A DNA stretch of 64,000 bases. Origin: Formicarius rufipectus (lineage: Eukaryota; Chordata; Aves; Passeriformes; Formicariidae). The notes under the pieces are model-generated. The model worked only from the letters and a program-made list of their open reading frames with translations, ran no database searches and was not told where the DNA came from. Below, one piece after another: positions 49,961 to 60,561 of the stretch. Location of the stretch: contig VXAU01001093.1 in assembly GCA_013399695.1 (NCBI GenBank), positions 298,287-362,286 on the forward strand. Reading direction: 5' to 3'. A program made the translations under genes and the position numbers. Positions within the stretch are counted from its first letter, which is position 1. Each line of letters opens with the position of its first letter.

Positions 49961-50846
49961 TGTTATAATTTCAAAATCTTTCATGGATTTTTTTTTCTGT
50001 CCCTTGCCAGCACTGTGGTTTGGGAGTTGGAGGCCAGGGCAGGATGGCTTGTTAGGGTCTGGCCACCCACTATTTGGTCCCCAGAGCCAGCTAACTGTCT
50101 AAAACCTAAACAAAGGGATGTCTGATAGCTTGCATTCCAACATGATGGTTGGGAAAAGGATTGGGGAACACGGGGAGGTTTCCTGGGGTTTGCCACACTT
50201 CTGTCCTCAGGCTGCTTTGGGTGCCAGTTACCATTTGCTGTGCTGGTGGAAGCACTGGGAGGGAGTTTCCTGGCTTGATCCTTGACTCTGTGCACCCTGT
50301 GCAGCTCTTCTAGGGGAGCAGTCACTGTGCCTGTATTCACTGCAGACTCCTCGAGAGGCCAACACCATCTGCAGAGGAGCTGCTAACCACCCCTCCCAGT
50401 GCTTTTGGACAAAGGATGGTAGAAGAGGGTTCTTGCACTGCTCATAGAAGGAGTTTCATCCCATCTCTGCGGCCACCACTCCCACCTGAGTTTTGGAGCC
50501 AGCACCTCTGCCTGGTCACTATCTTTGCCTCACTGGAGCCTGTGGGTCATCACAGCCGCTGCACGGCATTGACTCCTGCTGGCTGTAAATACAACTGCAC
50601 CAAAGGGGCAGAGATAGGACTTTATTTGTTTGAAAGTTTTGGTTATGGTGTTGCTGTTTGCTCTGCTCTGTTTTTGGTTATACATATATATATTTAGTAA
50701 AGAACTGTTACCCTTTTTCTATATATTTTCTGATTAAAGTATTTTAATTTCATAGGTTGTGGTGGTTTTTGGGAAGATGCCCTCTTCCTAGTCCAGAAGG
50801 GTTCCTTGCTTTCCTTGACAGACATCTTAGTTTCTTTTAAGAGACA
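49961..50846 (+). mobile_element. Solo LTR, 886 bp, inserted into CR1
   Basis: The element begins TGTTATAATT and ends TTAAGAGACA (TG...CA ends). It is flanked by the exact 5-bp duplication CCAAC at 49956-49960 and 50847-50851. Removing it and one CCAAC restores the CR1 phrase GGTTTAGGTTGGATATTAG. The 3' part, TTTAGTAAAGAACTGTTACC followed by ATTAAA at 50733-50738 and a G/T-rich stretch, resembles the R-U5 region of bird ERVL-group LTRs, giving plus orientation. A 5-bp duplication also fits ERVL. No internal retroviral genes are present, so this is a solo LTR left by recombination. Confidence 0.88.
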
Positions 50847-51525
50847 CCAACCTAAACCTTCCCTGACACAACTTTGGGCCATTCCCTCAGGTTCTGTCAC
50901 CACAGAGAAGAGATCAGTGCCTGCCCCTCCTCTTCGCCTCATGAGGAAGTTGTAACTGCAATGGGGTCTCATCTCAGTCTCCTCCAGACTGAACACACCA
51001 AGTGATCTCAGCCACTCCACATATGGCTTCCCCTCAAGGTCCTTCACCATCTTTGTTACCCTCCTTTGGACACTCTCTAAGACTTTAACATCTTTCTTAT
51101 ATTGCAGTGCCCAAAACTGCACACAATATTCCAGGTGAGGCCGCCCCAGTGCAGAGCAGAACGGGACAATCCCCTCCCTTGACCTGCTGGCGATGCTTTG
51201 CCTGATGCCCCCCAGGACATGGTTGGCCCTCCTGGCTGCCAGGGCACTGCTGAGTCAGATTCAACTGTCCATCAACCAGGACCCCCAGGTCCCTTTCCAT
51301 GGCACTGCTTTTCAGCATCTCATTCCACAGTCTGTACGAACATCCAGGGTTCCTCCATTCCAGGTGCAGAATCCAGCACCTTCCCCTGTTGAACTTCGTA
51401 TGGTTGGTGATTGCCCAGTCCTCTAATTTGTCAAGGTCTCTGTGCAGGGCCACCCTGACTCTGAGAGAGTCAACAGCACCTCCCAGATTGGTGTCATCTG
51501 GAAACTTGCGTAGTAACCCCATTTA
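50847..51525 (-). mobile_element. CR1 LINE, reverse-transcriptase C-terminal part, minus strand
   Basis: The reverse complement reads as the end of the CR1 reverse transcriptase: KFPDDTNLGGAVDS, HRDLDKLEDWAITN, ERDLGVLVDGQL and, after a frameshift, VQFWALQYKKDVKVLESVQR and RVTKMV. These are standard CR1 ORF2 phrases; the DD of PDDT is the position of the RT catalytic aspartates, with P for the usual A before it. Frameshifts make it inactive. The copy is 5'-truncated near 51525 and is cut at 50847 by the solo LTR; its 3' remainder is at 49743-49960. Confidence 0.95.
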
Positions 51526-51691
51526 GTCACCCCACATAAACCCATGTTACAACAGACCATTAAGATTCACCTAGGAGAGCTCTAGCTGATGTCTACAATT
51601 TAGAAAGAATAGAATCTAGTCCACAGAAGTAGAGAGCAAAATACTAGAAAGATAGCTCACTAGCTGAAACGTCTGAGGTTTGAGAAGCAGA

Positions 51692-51703
51692 TGTTCACCT
51701 AGT
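51692..51703. repeat. Target-site duplication, left copy (12 bp)
   Basis: TGTTCACCTAGT, identical to 52127-52138, flanks the 423-base insertion. The bases just outside differ (A/G before, C/A after), so the repeat is exactly 12 bp. Confidence 0.92.
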
Positions 51704-52126
51704 CATCATGTCATCCCTCAAGCCTGCATAGTGGATTTTTTAGGTGAGGCACAGCATAAGCAGAACTGGCCCCACCCTTTACTCCTGAGGTTCATCTGCC
51801 AGGGCTTAGCAAGCTTGGATGGTGACAGCGAGGTCTTCAGGATGTAGGTTTGGTTAGAGTATCCTTCTCTTAGATGGATAGCCTTACAGGGCTAAGCGAG
51901 CTCCATCTGCCCGCGTTTGGAGTTTAGAGTTGTCCTTCTCCTAGGATGGCTGCCGGGTGGCTGACGAGCCCATCCTGCCCGAGGACACACTTTGTCTGAC
52001 CCTTCAGTTGAGACCTGACCAGTACGGGAGACGGTACCGGAGGCATAAACCACCACTAGTATAGCTCACAACCTCGTAAGGGCACACAAGCTTCTCCCCC
52101 ACGACAAGGGGGTGTCTGTGGAGAAG
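51704..52126. mobile_element. 423-bp retroposon of unrecognised family, possibly RTE-related
   Basis: A sharply bounded block begins CATCATGTCATCCCTCAAGC, ends TGTCTGTGGAGAAG and is flanked by perfect 12-bp duplications, as produced by LINE-type target-primed reverse transcription. It is much richer in G, C and CpG than the surrounding intron. It has no CR1 tail, no poly(A) and no TG...CA ends, so it is neither CR1 nor an LTR. Near the plus-strand end a hairpin is possible: CTTCTCC/GGAGAAG outside, CCCCC/GGGGG inside (52091-52126). 3' stem-loops are used by some LINE and SINE families. From memory the CACTAGTATAGCTCACA / CGTAAGGGCACACAAGC style recalls RTE-clade tails, but this is unverified. 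No tRNA-like A and B boxes were convincing. Orientation is unproven. Confidence 0.8.
52091..52126 (+). repeat. Terminal stem-loop of the 423-bp retroposon
   Basis: CTTCTCC at the start pairs with GGAGAAG at the end, and an inner CCCCC can pair with GGGGG across ACGACAA. The structure sits exactly at one end of the inserted element, where a reverse transcriptase of a LINE would recognise its RNA. Confidence 0.55.
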
Positions 52127-52138
52127 TGTTCACCTAGT
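52127..52138. repeat. Target-site duplication, right copy (12 bp)
   Basis: TGTTCACCTAGT, the exact copy of 51692-51703, immediately follows GGAGAAG, the end of the inserted element. Confidence 0.92.
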
Positions 52139-55100
52139 AGCAGCTGGTGAAATGTCTTCTCCTTTGCAGCTGCAACCTGTTTGACCTTACACACCTGCAC
52201 ATGGCAGGGTTATCAGAAAGGAGCCTTTGCCCCCATTACAAAGTCTTCTCTGAGCAGTTACGTCTCACTCATGCGGCCAGACTCTACTGTCATCCTGGTT
52301 TTGAGATTTTGCTCCAGCTTCTGGGAGAAACCCTAGAGGCCATAGTTCTGAACAATATCGACTCCCATCTGGAAGATCCCAAGTCAGTTTTCAGTCTAGT
52401 ATGACTCTAAATAGCCTTTCCACTACTGAAAGTCTGCTACAAAGGGGAAACCAAGTGCAACTTACGGATTGAACTTGTTACACAACTGAACTGCAGTTTC
52501 CTTCCCCATCCTACCTACCCCCTCCTCATGGCTCTTCCATAGCCATGTTTTACATATCGCAGATCAGCTCACAAACTTACACTGTTTTATTTTCACATCT
52601 CCCACTGCGATCTCCCACTGTGATTTAGACTAATTATATACCTCTTCTTTTGATCCTGACTTTTCCTGTTTTGCGTTTAAGGCAATTTTTTAAAAACTGT
52701 CCGAGCATGGGAGGAATTGGTGTGGAAGACACTGAGAGCATGAGAGAGAGATATAATGCTTTGCATCTTTGTACTTGGCTCTGGACCAGAGAGGAACAGG
52801 AATCCCAGGAAAATATCCAACACGCTTACTTTCCCTGGGGTAAGAGAGTGTGCATTCTCATTGCAGTATGAGCTATAAAGTGCTTGATATGAGATAAAAC
52901 CATCCTGCAGTCTTAGTGGTTAAACTGTCAACCACTGAAGGCTTACTGTGTTCATAGGCTCATAGTTTCAAAGACAGTAAATGTGTCCTCTTTTCACACA
53001 AGTGGAAGGCAGAGTACCTGTTATAGAGTACTTTTTTATATATATGTGCTTATTAAAAATTGATCTTATAGGTAATTCTTTTGCCTTCAGATTGTTTGCA
53101 CATATATACCACAATCAGTCAAAATAACAAAATATAATTGGTTTTGATGATTGTGCTATTTGATACTGTTGCACCAATTTTGCCATCTCAGTCAGCCTTT
53201 CTGCCAGGTTCCTCTTTGCCCACCCAGCCACATAGCTAATCCACTACAGCCATTCAAGTATCCCTTCTTTCCATCTTGTTTCATGTCTCTGGCCATTTCC
53301 ATTAAGCACTGATATTCCCAGCTTTGTGACACAGCCATGGCATTCAGACAGTAGTTCTCCAATTTCACCAGGCAAAGAAGTTATTTCATTGTTACACAGC
53401 CAGGAAATACCTGGCTCATTTTTCTGTTGTATTCCATGTCCTCAGTGTGCAATTCTTTGCATCTCTGAGGGTGCCTCGCAAGTTGTGCCAGTGTCTTTTC
53501 TCTGAGCCAAAATTCAAGTCAGTAAGCAGAAAACCACGTCACAGTGACATTGCAGCTCTGATGACTCCAGAGAGAGACATCTGAAGAGCCTAGAGCTCCA
53601 CCAGTACAAATCTGGAAGCTCGTGTGGTCTACATGGAACCAAAAGCTTTTGTCATCATGGCCGTCAGGTTGACCCTAAGAGATGAAGCTGTGTAGGACCA
53701 GATCAGACTGGTAGACATCACTAATATCTTCTTACTACTATTTCCAGAGAGGACATGGGAAAGCAGAAAGAATGAACCTCCTTGTTGTCTCTCCAGAGAT
53801 GAATCAATGCATTTTAGACACCCACAAAAAGTATAACTAATTGTTTTCAGTGGCAACTCTGAAACTGCTCTGTGTAGAAGCAGTAAATTTCACTCTCCTG
53901 TGTTAAGCTTTCTTCATCTGTGAGGACCAAATCCTCCCTGTAAATAATAAGTTGTTAGCCAATTTCATTCAGGGGGCAGGGGAGGGGCAAAGAGGGTGCA
54001 TGTTTTTCTGGGTTTTTTTCACATATTCCCATCTCCAGTCTGAGTCTCTGCCAGAGACATCAGTACCACCCATATTGCGTAAATCTCAAAAGTGCAGACA
54101 GAAAATTACCATCTTAAACCAATCTTCACAGCTTCTGAAACATTAAATATAGATGGCATTATTGAAGCCAGCTGAATTACTCAGGCTATGTACAATGCAG
54201 TGCCAGTGTGGCCAAGAATGCTAACAACTGAACAACACACACTGCCTCGGAATATATGAGAAGCCCTAAAGGGAAAGTAATAGCTTGCTGTTGTGTACCA
54301 CTGTGCAGCCATGAAATACTCCTTTTCTTTCCTCTCCTCTTCCCTGCCCACAGTTCTTCATTGCTCCTCACAAGGCAGCGTGCATTTGAATATAAATTAT
54401 GAACATATCTAGAAGTGTGGTCACACATCAAGCCTAGTAGGACAGACAAGGATCTCAGAAGGAAAGCATGATTTCCAGCATGAAACTATCAACTTTGCAT
54501 GGAAACAAAAAGGAGGCAGAGCAGAAGCAACCACAGGGCCCGAGGCTGTGCTTAGGATACTGGAAGGCTGACAGAATAATGAAGAAAGAAAATCAGCATT
54601 TGTCACAAGTTTTGCAGTTATACTGCTGAATGGCCTGGCTCCTGTTATTTTGTTTATGATTTTCTCTACAGCTGTTTGAAATGAAGTATGAAAAGGTTAG
54701 AAAGACCTTTAAGAAAGGGCAATAAAGAAGAGCAGACAGAAGAACACCTCTGAGGTGGGAGCACTGACTTTGATTACAGGTTGTGCAGGCAGTTTAACCA
54801 AGCCCATCCTGTTTGGCCACAGGAAGGAGGGACAGACTCTCCCTTTTATGGAGTAGCTGCAGAGTATCCAGAAATGATCTGCAGCAAATTCTTCTGAAAT
54901 TAATATATCAGTCAAAGAGGGATAGTCTTACACAGCCTAACTGAGCCAACTCAGTTGAATGATCATTTTAGACCACTTACTACCTATAGGAAATAAATCC
55001 CTATACAGGAAAAATGGGGTCATCTGATTCACTAGGTGCCTAAAAGAAAGGTGAAACTTACACATCTGCAACAGGTAGGCTGTATCCCAATCAAGGTTAC

Positions 55101-55263
55101 TTTTTTCAGTCCCAATGAAACCAAGGCATTCATACAAAATAGTAACCCTGAAAAGCAGTTCTCACATGTGCAAAAGTGAAGTTCTTTTCCTTAAACGATA
55201 CTAGAATCAGAGATCTGAAAAGTATGAAATCACAGGCATTGAAATGATTGCAGAGTTTACTTA

Positions 55264-56000
55264 TGTGCTGGTTTAGAGTTAATCTGTCAGGAGAAATCAA
55301 TCCAACTCAGAATGGTATTGCAAGTCAGAATAACAATTTAATAAAAGATTACAAAACACACTGATACAGAAGGAAAAATTTGTGCCACAAAAACAGATGT
55401 ACAGCCCAGCACAGTGGGGCACGAGAAGAATGGAGCTCATCAACCCCTGTGCTGAGCACCACGTGGCCCACCTGAGTTCAAAGCAAGAAGAAAGGAAGAA
55501 ACCTGCTGGTGAAAATGATGGTTGCAGTCTGGTGGCAGTCTCAGTCTGGTCGAGGCTCTGGTCCTCCTCTGGATCTGAAGAGAGATCCCAGTCCCAAAAC
55601 CCCAAGCTTATATCTGCTTGGGCTCAGATGGGAACGCAGAGTCCCTCTCCCAGGGTGGAGAGTTTCACAATGGGTGATTTACTCTGTGAGGTGAATAATG
55701 GCATATTTTTGGCATCCCTGATGGCCCATTAGCAGACATGACCCCTCAGGTGGGTGTGAAGGTGCTGGTGGCTCCCCGGAGGGGAGTTATCACACCTGAG
55801 TTATAGGTGTGAAGACAGGAAAACTTCCTTATCCCACAGAAGTTCCTAAACACCCATCTTGTAGCCTGGGGGGTTGGATGTGCCCTGGGCAGCTGCTGCA
55901 AATGGGCCATTGTGAGCAGTTCATGAGAAAAATGACATAGAGGGTTTAGAATACACACCCACACAGTGACAAACTGATCCTGGCTACTATAACCAGGACA
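55264..56000 (-). mobile_element. Solo LTR, 737 bp, minus strand
   Basis: On the plus strand the block begins TGTGCTGGTT and ends AACCAGGACA, near-perfect terminal inverted repeats (9 of 10) of the TGT...ACA type. It is flanked by ACTTA (55259-55263) and ACCTA (56001-56005), a 5-bp duplication with one mismatch. On the minus strand a TATA-like AGATATAAG lies near 55607-55615 and ATTAAA at 55337-55342, in the order U3, TATA, R, poly(A) signal, U5. No internal retroviral sequence accompanies it. Open frames inside are chance. The family was not named. Confidence 0.75.
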
Positions 56001-58779
56001 ACCTAAAAATTAAAGCACTCACAATAGCAGTTTCTGAGGCTTTACAATACTTTTGGCTTTTCCCCCAAGTAAAACTGTGCTCTGTCTTTCCTAACTTTTA
56101 TATAAAGAAAAAGAAGTTAGAGTTTGTCAAATGGAAAACCACAAAAATCAGCAAGGAAAATAAGTGTTTGAAAATTCTTAGAAGCTGTTCACAAAGGAGA
56201 ATGATTCCTTTCAGAATCTTCCTTAGGTAAAAGAAAAATAAATAATTAATTAAAATGAAATCAACCAATGGCAAAATAAAAATACAAATCCCTCTCCCAG
56301 TATTCCGATGGACCATCTGAAAGAGTGTTTTACTCTTTTTGAAAGACAGATAATATTTCATATCACAAATGGCCAGCGCATGGCAGGCTTGAATAATGAG
56401 AAAGTGACTTCCCAGCTGAGCAAATATGCATTAGTAACTAGACGTTGATGAGGCCCGACAAATCACCAAGGAAACAGGGGAACGTGAAAGACAAGTCAAA
56501 GAAGCTTTAGAAATGAGCCCTCAAGGAAGTCAGCCACGTTGCAGGAAGGCATTATTAAAACAGAATATGATTGTCGATTATTTTTTTTTTTAAGGGATAA
56601 AAAGAAACACAGTACAATAGTGCAATGTTTCTCATCCCACCCACCTCTCAGGGACTGGCTGTGCCCCTGGCATTATTTGGATGGATCACGCTCCTGCTTG
56701 CTGGGCATTAACCTGCAAAGTGATTTTTCCTGGCTCTCTGGCCAGAGGCAAAGACCATTCTGAACATGCTAGCTTCAAAGGTTAACTGCCTTGGAGGGGG
56801 GCAGGGAGCTGGACACACACCTGCTGGATGAGTGTGTATGGTGAACTAAAAAACTCTGTCCATGTGCTTTCTTACGGAGGTGTCTGCCCTGCTTCACTTC
56901 CCCTGCTGTTAGGTTGACTGCAGAGGTCCTACAGCTTTATAGTACTCAGAGTAGTTGCAGCAGGCCTGTGTCCTAAGAAATACCCAAATGAGAAAACATA
57001 GATGGACACAGACACACTGAAACTACCTAAAGGGAGGTTACAGAGAAGGTGGAGTTGGCCTTTTCCTGAATGAGGGTTGAGCAAAAACAGAAACATGTTT
57101 ATTACATATAAGAATACATTCCAAAGTGAGGGTGGCCAGCCATTTGAACAAGGGCTCAGAAAAGCTGTGGTCTCTCCATCCTTGGAGACCACAAGGTCCT
57201 GAGAAAAACTGAGAAACCTGTAGAGATGTTCCTGTTTTGAGCAGAGGTGTACACAACATCGAGGTGTACCTTCTGACTTCAGTTTGGCTAGGATTCTATT
57301 AAATACCTAATAGATATCAGAAAATTGGCTCTCACTTTCTTTTGTTCCTATTAGGCATAGCAATTCAGGCACACCAGCTACAAGAAGCAGTATCAAGGGT
57401 TGGGCAGCAGACAGAAGGAGAACATGAATGGTGCAATGAATGGCTTAAGAGACAGTCTACGACTTTTTTCTGCCAAGTAATTTTCAAATACATCTCTTAT
57501 CCCTCAAGAAAGACAAATTTTCTTCAGTTAGCCATTGGCTTTTGCAGCAAACAAGGAAAAGACCCAAGTCCTTAAGAACCTTACAGAATCAATCCCTCCT
57601 GCCAGAATTTCAATTCTCCAAGTTTACTAATAAACACTTAGTGCTAGCATCATGGATCTCTCTCTGGGATCTGTCTTTCACAGTAAATTACCTGAGGTCT
57701 TTGATTTTGATGGTGGCCCATGGAGGGCAGAGGTCTGATCCATGCCCATCGCACCTCATCAATAAAGCTCCCATTACCTTTGCTAAATGAGATGATTGGC
57801 ATATTATGTAGTCCTTGACTTTACTGACAATAGGTGAGCAGATAGGTGGGGATACAGTTTTCTTTGATCCTGATAAAAAAACCCAGGCTGATCCCAGATG
57901 AGCATCATGTTCCCTCTGTCCTCATATCTGTCCTACAAGATACCTGGTATGATGCACAGTCAAAAGAAGACATGATCATCCATTCATCTTCCCCAACCTT
58001 TCACCTGTACTTGGATACTTCCTCACCAGTTAATGGCACTTGAACTGTATGATCCCATCTCTTCTTTCACACGACTGCAAGTGAGCATGATACAACATGT
58101 CTTTTCTCAAGAAACAAAATTAGATCTTTTAAATTTTTATTTCCTATTGAAGAAAAATATTTTATTTGCTTTGAAGAAGAATAAAAATTTAATTATAAAA
58201 ATGACATTATGGAAGAGAATCAATTTACCCAGTGTAATTTCCACTGAAACACAATTCCTAGTAATGGAAACAGAGTTCCTAGTACTGATAGCATCAAACA
58301 CATTTGGAAACTCTAATCAGCAAGCCAATGCTAGTATTTAGGATCTTTTAAAAAATCCATGTAAGATCACTGGACTGTAAAACTTATGAGATTTTGCCTT
58401 CACCATCACTAGACTATATAAGCATATTAATGAAGATATTAGTTGATTTCTTTCATATTTTAAGTAAAATGTGTCCATCCAATTACTTTTTCTATGAAGA
58501 GTTTATTCTTGCTGCCTATCTCCGTTTAGCTTTACCAGCATTAGCAGGAAAAAAGATGCTACCCTCCTCCATCTTACCACTAGAACAGCTGTCAGGAATA
58601 AGGTGCTTAAAGTATCTGCGGGCCCTTATTAACTTTCCTAGTATTACAGAAGTGGTGGTCGCGGAAGTGGCAAATCAAGCACTACTTTCAATGAAGAAAG
58701 ATTGTTAAACAGAGAAGAGAACCCATTTGGCATGTCTGAGATCTGGTAAATAAACAGCACTTAATTGCCATCTGCTCTT

Positions 58780-58812
58780 GTTTTTTTGTTTTGTTTTGTT
58801 TTTTCTTTTAAT
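58780..58812. repeat. (TTTTG)n-like T-rich repeat
   Basis: TTTTTTTG and TTTTG units run into TTTTTTCTTTT. Simple low-complexity DNA in the ENOX1 intron. Confidence 0.7.
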
Positions 58813-60330
58813 ATAATCAGAAAGAGTAAGTGTCCTGGAAGTTTAAACATGGATAGTACTCTACAAAGCCCAGAAAAAAACATGAGGACAATGATAACAC
58901 TTATGGGAACATTTCTCTCTCTCCTGGGAGATATTTCTTAAACAGTTTTCCAATATCATCCACAGGGTGAGAGAAGAGACAGGCCTGGAAGTGAATATCT
59001 GGACACTGGGTCCAGTCCCTTAGACTTAACTTGTATCCATTCCCTATAAAGGTTATCAGAATTGCCATTACTACTTCAGTGCCACTTTTATAGGAAAAAG
59101 GAAAGATCTAACTGGAATTCATACTGCAAGAGTAGTAATTAAAAATTAAAAATAGTAATTTCTAACTTAATTATTCTGTCCTGTTTATTCAACAGGTAAA
59201 ACACAAATGTAAGATATATATATTTAATCTCTTGTATTTACTCTTCTTTAAAACTGCATTTGGAGAAGAATAGGTTTATAGTTGTAAGTACGTTGGGTGG
59301 GTTATATGCTGAACAGATGTTTGGTGAGCAAGATAGAGATGGAATAAAAAAGACTACAAATCTCCTCTGCACTTAGGCCATATTAATAAAGACAGCCATA
59401 ACATGCTCTATCTATTCAACAATGACATTAATTTCAGCACTAAACTGCTACTAGAACCTGTATACTTAAAGGTAAATGGTTCATATAATGGTCATGGCGC
59501 TCACACAACACCAGATTCAGCAATTTTCAGCCAACAGTACCTGTGCCTGTGATTTCTGACATTCAGAAAGTCTATGTGACAGAAAGGAATGACTGTGATG
59601 GTTAACAACATGTGTGAGGGATCTGAGAGCTGCAGACCTTAATGCCAGCTGAGGCTTATTGGAACTTAATAGCTAGTAGATTAATTAAAAGATTGATGAG
59701 GAAAAAAACCCTCAAGATGCCCTACCCTACTATCTGTTGCAACCTCCTGCACAGAAATGTGCTTTTCGTCCCTGCTCCCACTGAAGGACTGTAGACCAAG
59801 GGAATAGCTAGTTCTTCTTTTACATGCATGAGAAAGAGCTATGAAAAAAGTGCAGGAAAGACCTGAGCAAAGCCATCTTTGCTTGTAGAATAAAAATTCT
59901 GCTATGTCCTATATGAGGACATCTGAGAATGGACTGGCTCTGTTCCAGTGGCTGTGCATGTTAGAAATCCAATTCATTTCAAAGGCAGCATAGTGAGGCC
60001 AACATTAGCTACCTCTGGCTTTTCTACTCAGAATAGCTACTGTATTTTAGGGATATATGGTCTTGCTTAGATAGCTGATAGATGATTCTTGTACTAGCCC
60101 ACTTAGACAAAAGAATCCTAATCTGTCTCTCAGTGATGGTACTGTGGAAACTGTGCAACTCACAGTCCTCATCACCAAGTCTATACCCTGATCATCCTCC
60201 TTTGAGGGAGCAGTGAGTATAAGGAGAGTGCTGCAATGTGCTCCAGCAGCTCTTCTCACACTCCCAGTGACAACAGTGAGGTGTATCACAGACCAAACTG
60301 TCCTACCCTGAGCACTGAAAGCCAGAAATG

Positions 60331-60561
60331 AGGTTTAGGTTGAATATTAGGAAAAATCTCTCCACCAAAAGGGTTGGAGCATTGGAACATGCTGCCCAGG
60401 GAAGCGACAGAGTCACCATCCCTGGACATATTTAATAGATGTGTGGAAGTGATGCTTAGGGACATGGTTTAGTGGCAGACAGGGCTGTACTGGGTTAATG
60501 GTTGGACTTGATGATCTTAAAGGTCCTTTCCAACTTAAATGATTCTGTGGTTTTATGATTG
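60331..60561 (+). mobile_element. CR1 LINE 3' end, plus strand
   Basis: The fragment starts AGGTTTAGGTTGAATATTAG and runs through TTGGAGCATTGGAACATGC, CATCCCTGGACATATTTAAT and TGGACTTGATGATCTTAAAG, then GGTCCTTTCCAACTTAAATG, and ends ATTCTGTGGTTTTATGATT, the CR1 octamer tail. About 230 bases, non-coding, well preserved at its 3' terminus. Confidence 0.92.

Noticed and set aside
58394..58708. 104-codon open frame, plus strand
   Set aside because: It reads hydrophobic and somewhat protein-like, but shows no family motif and no splice borders; treated as chance.
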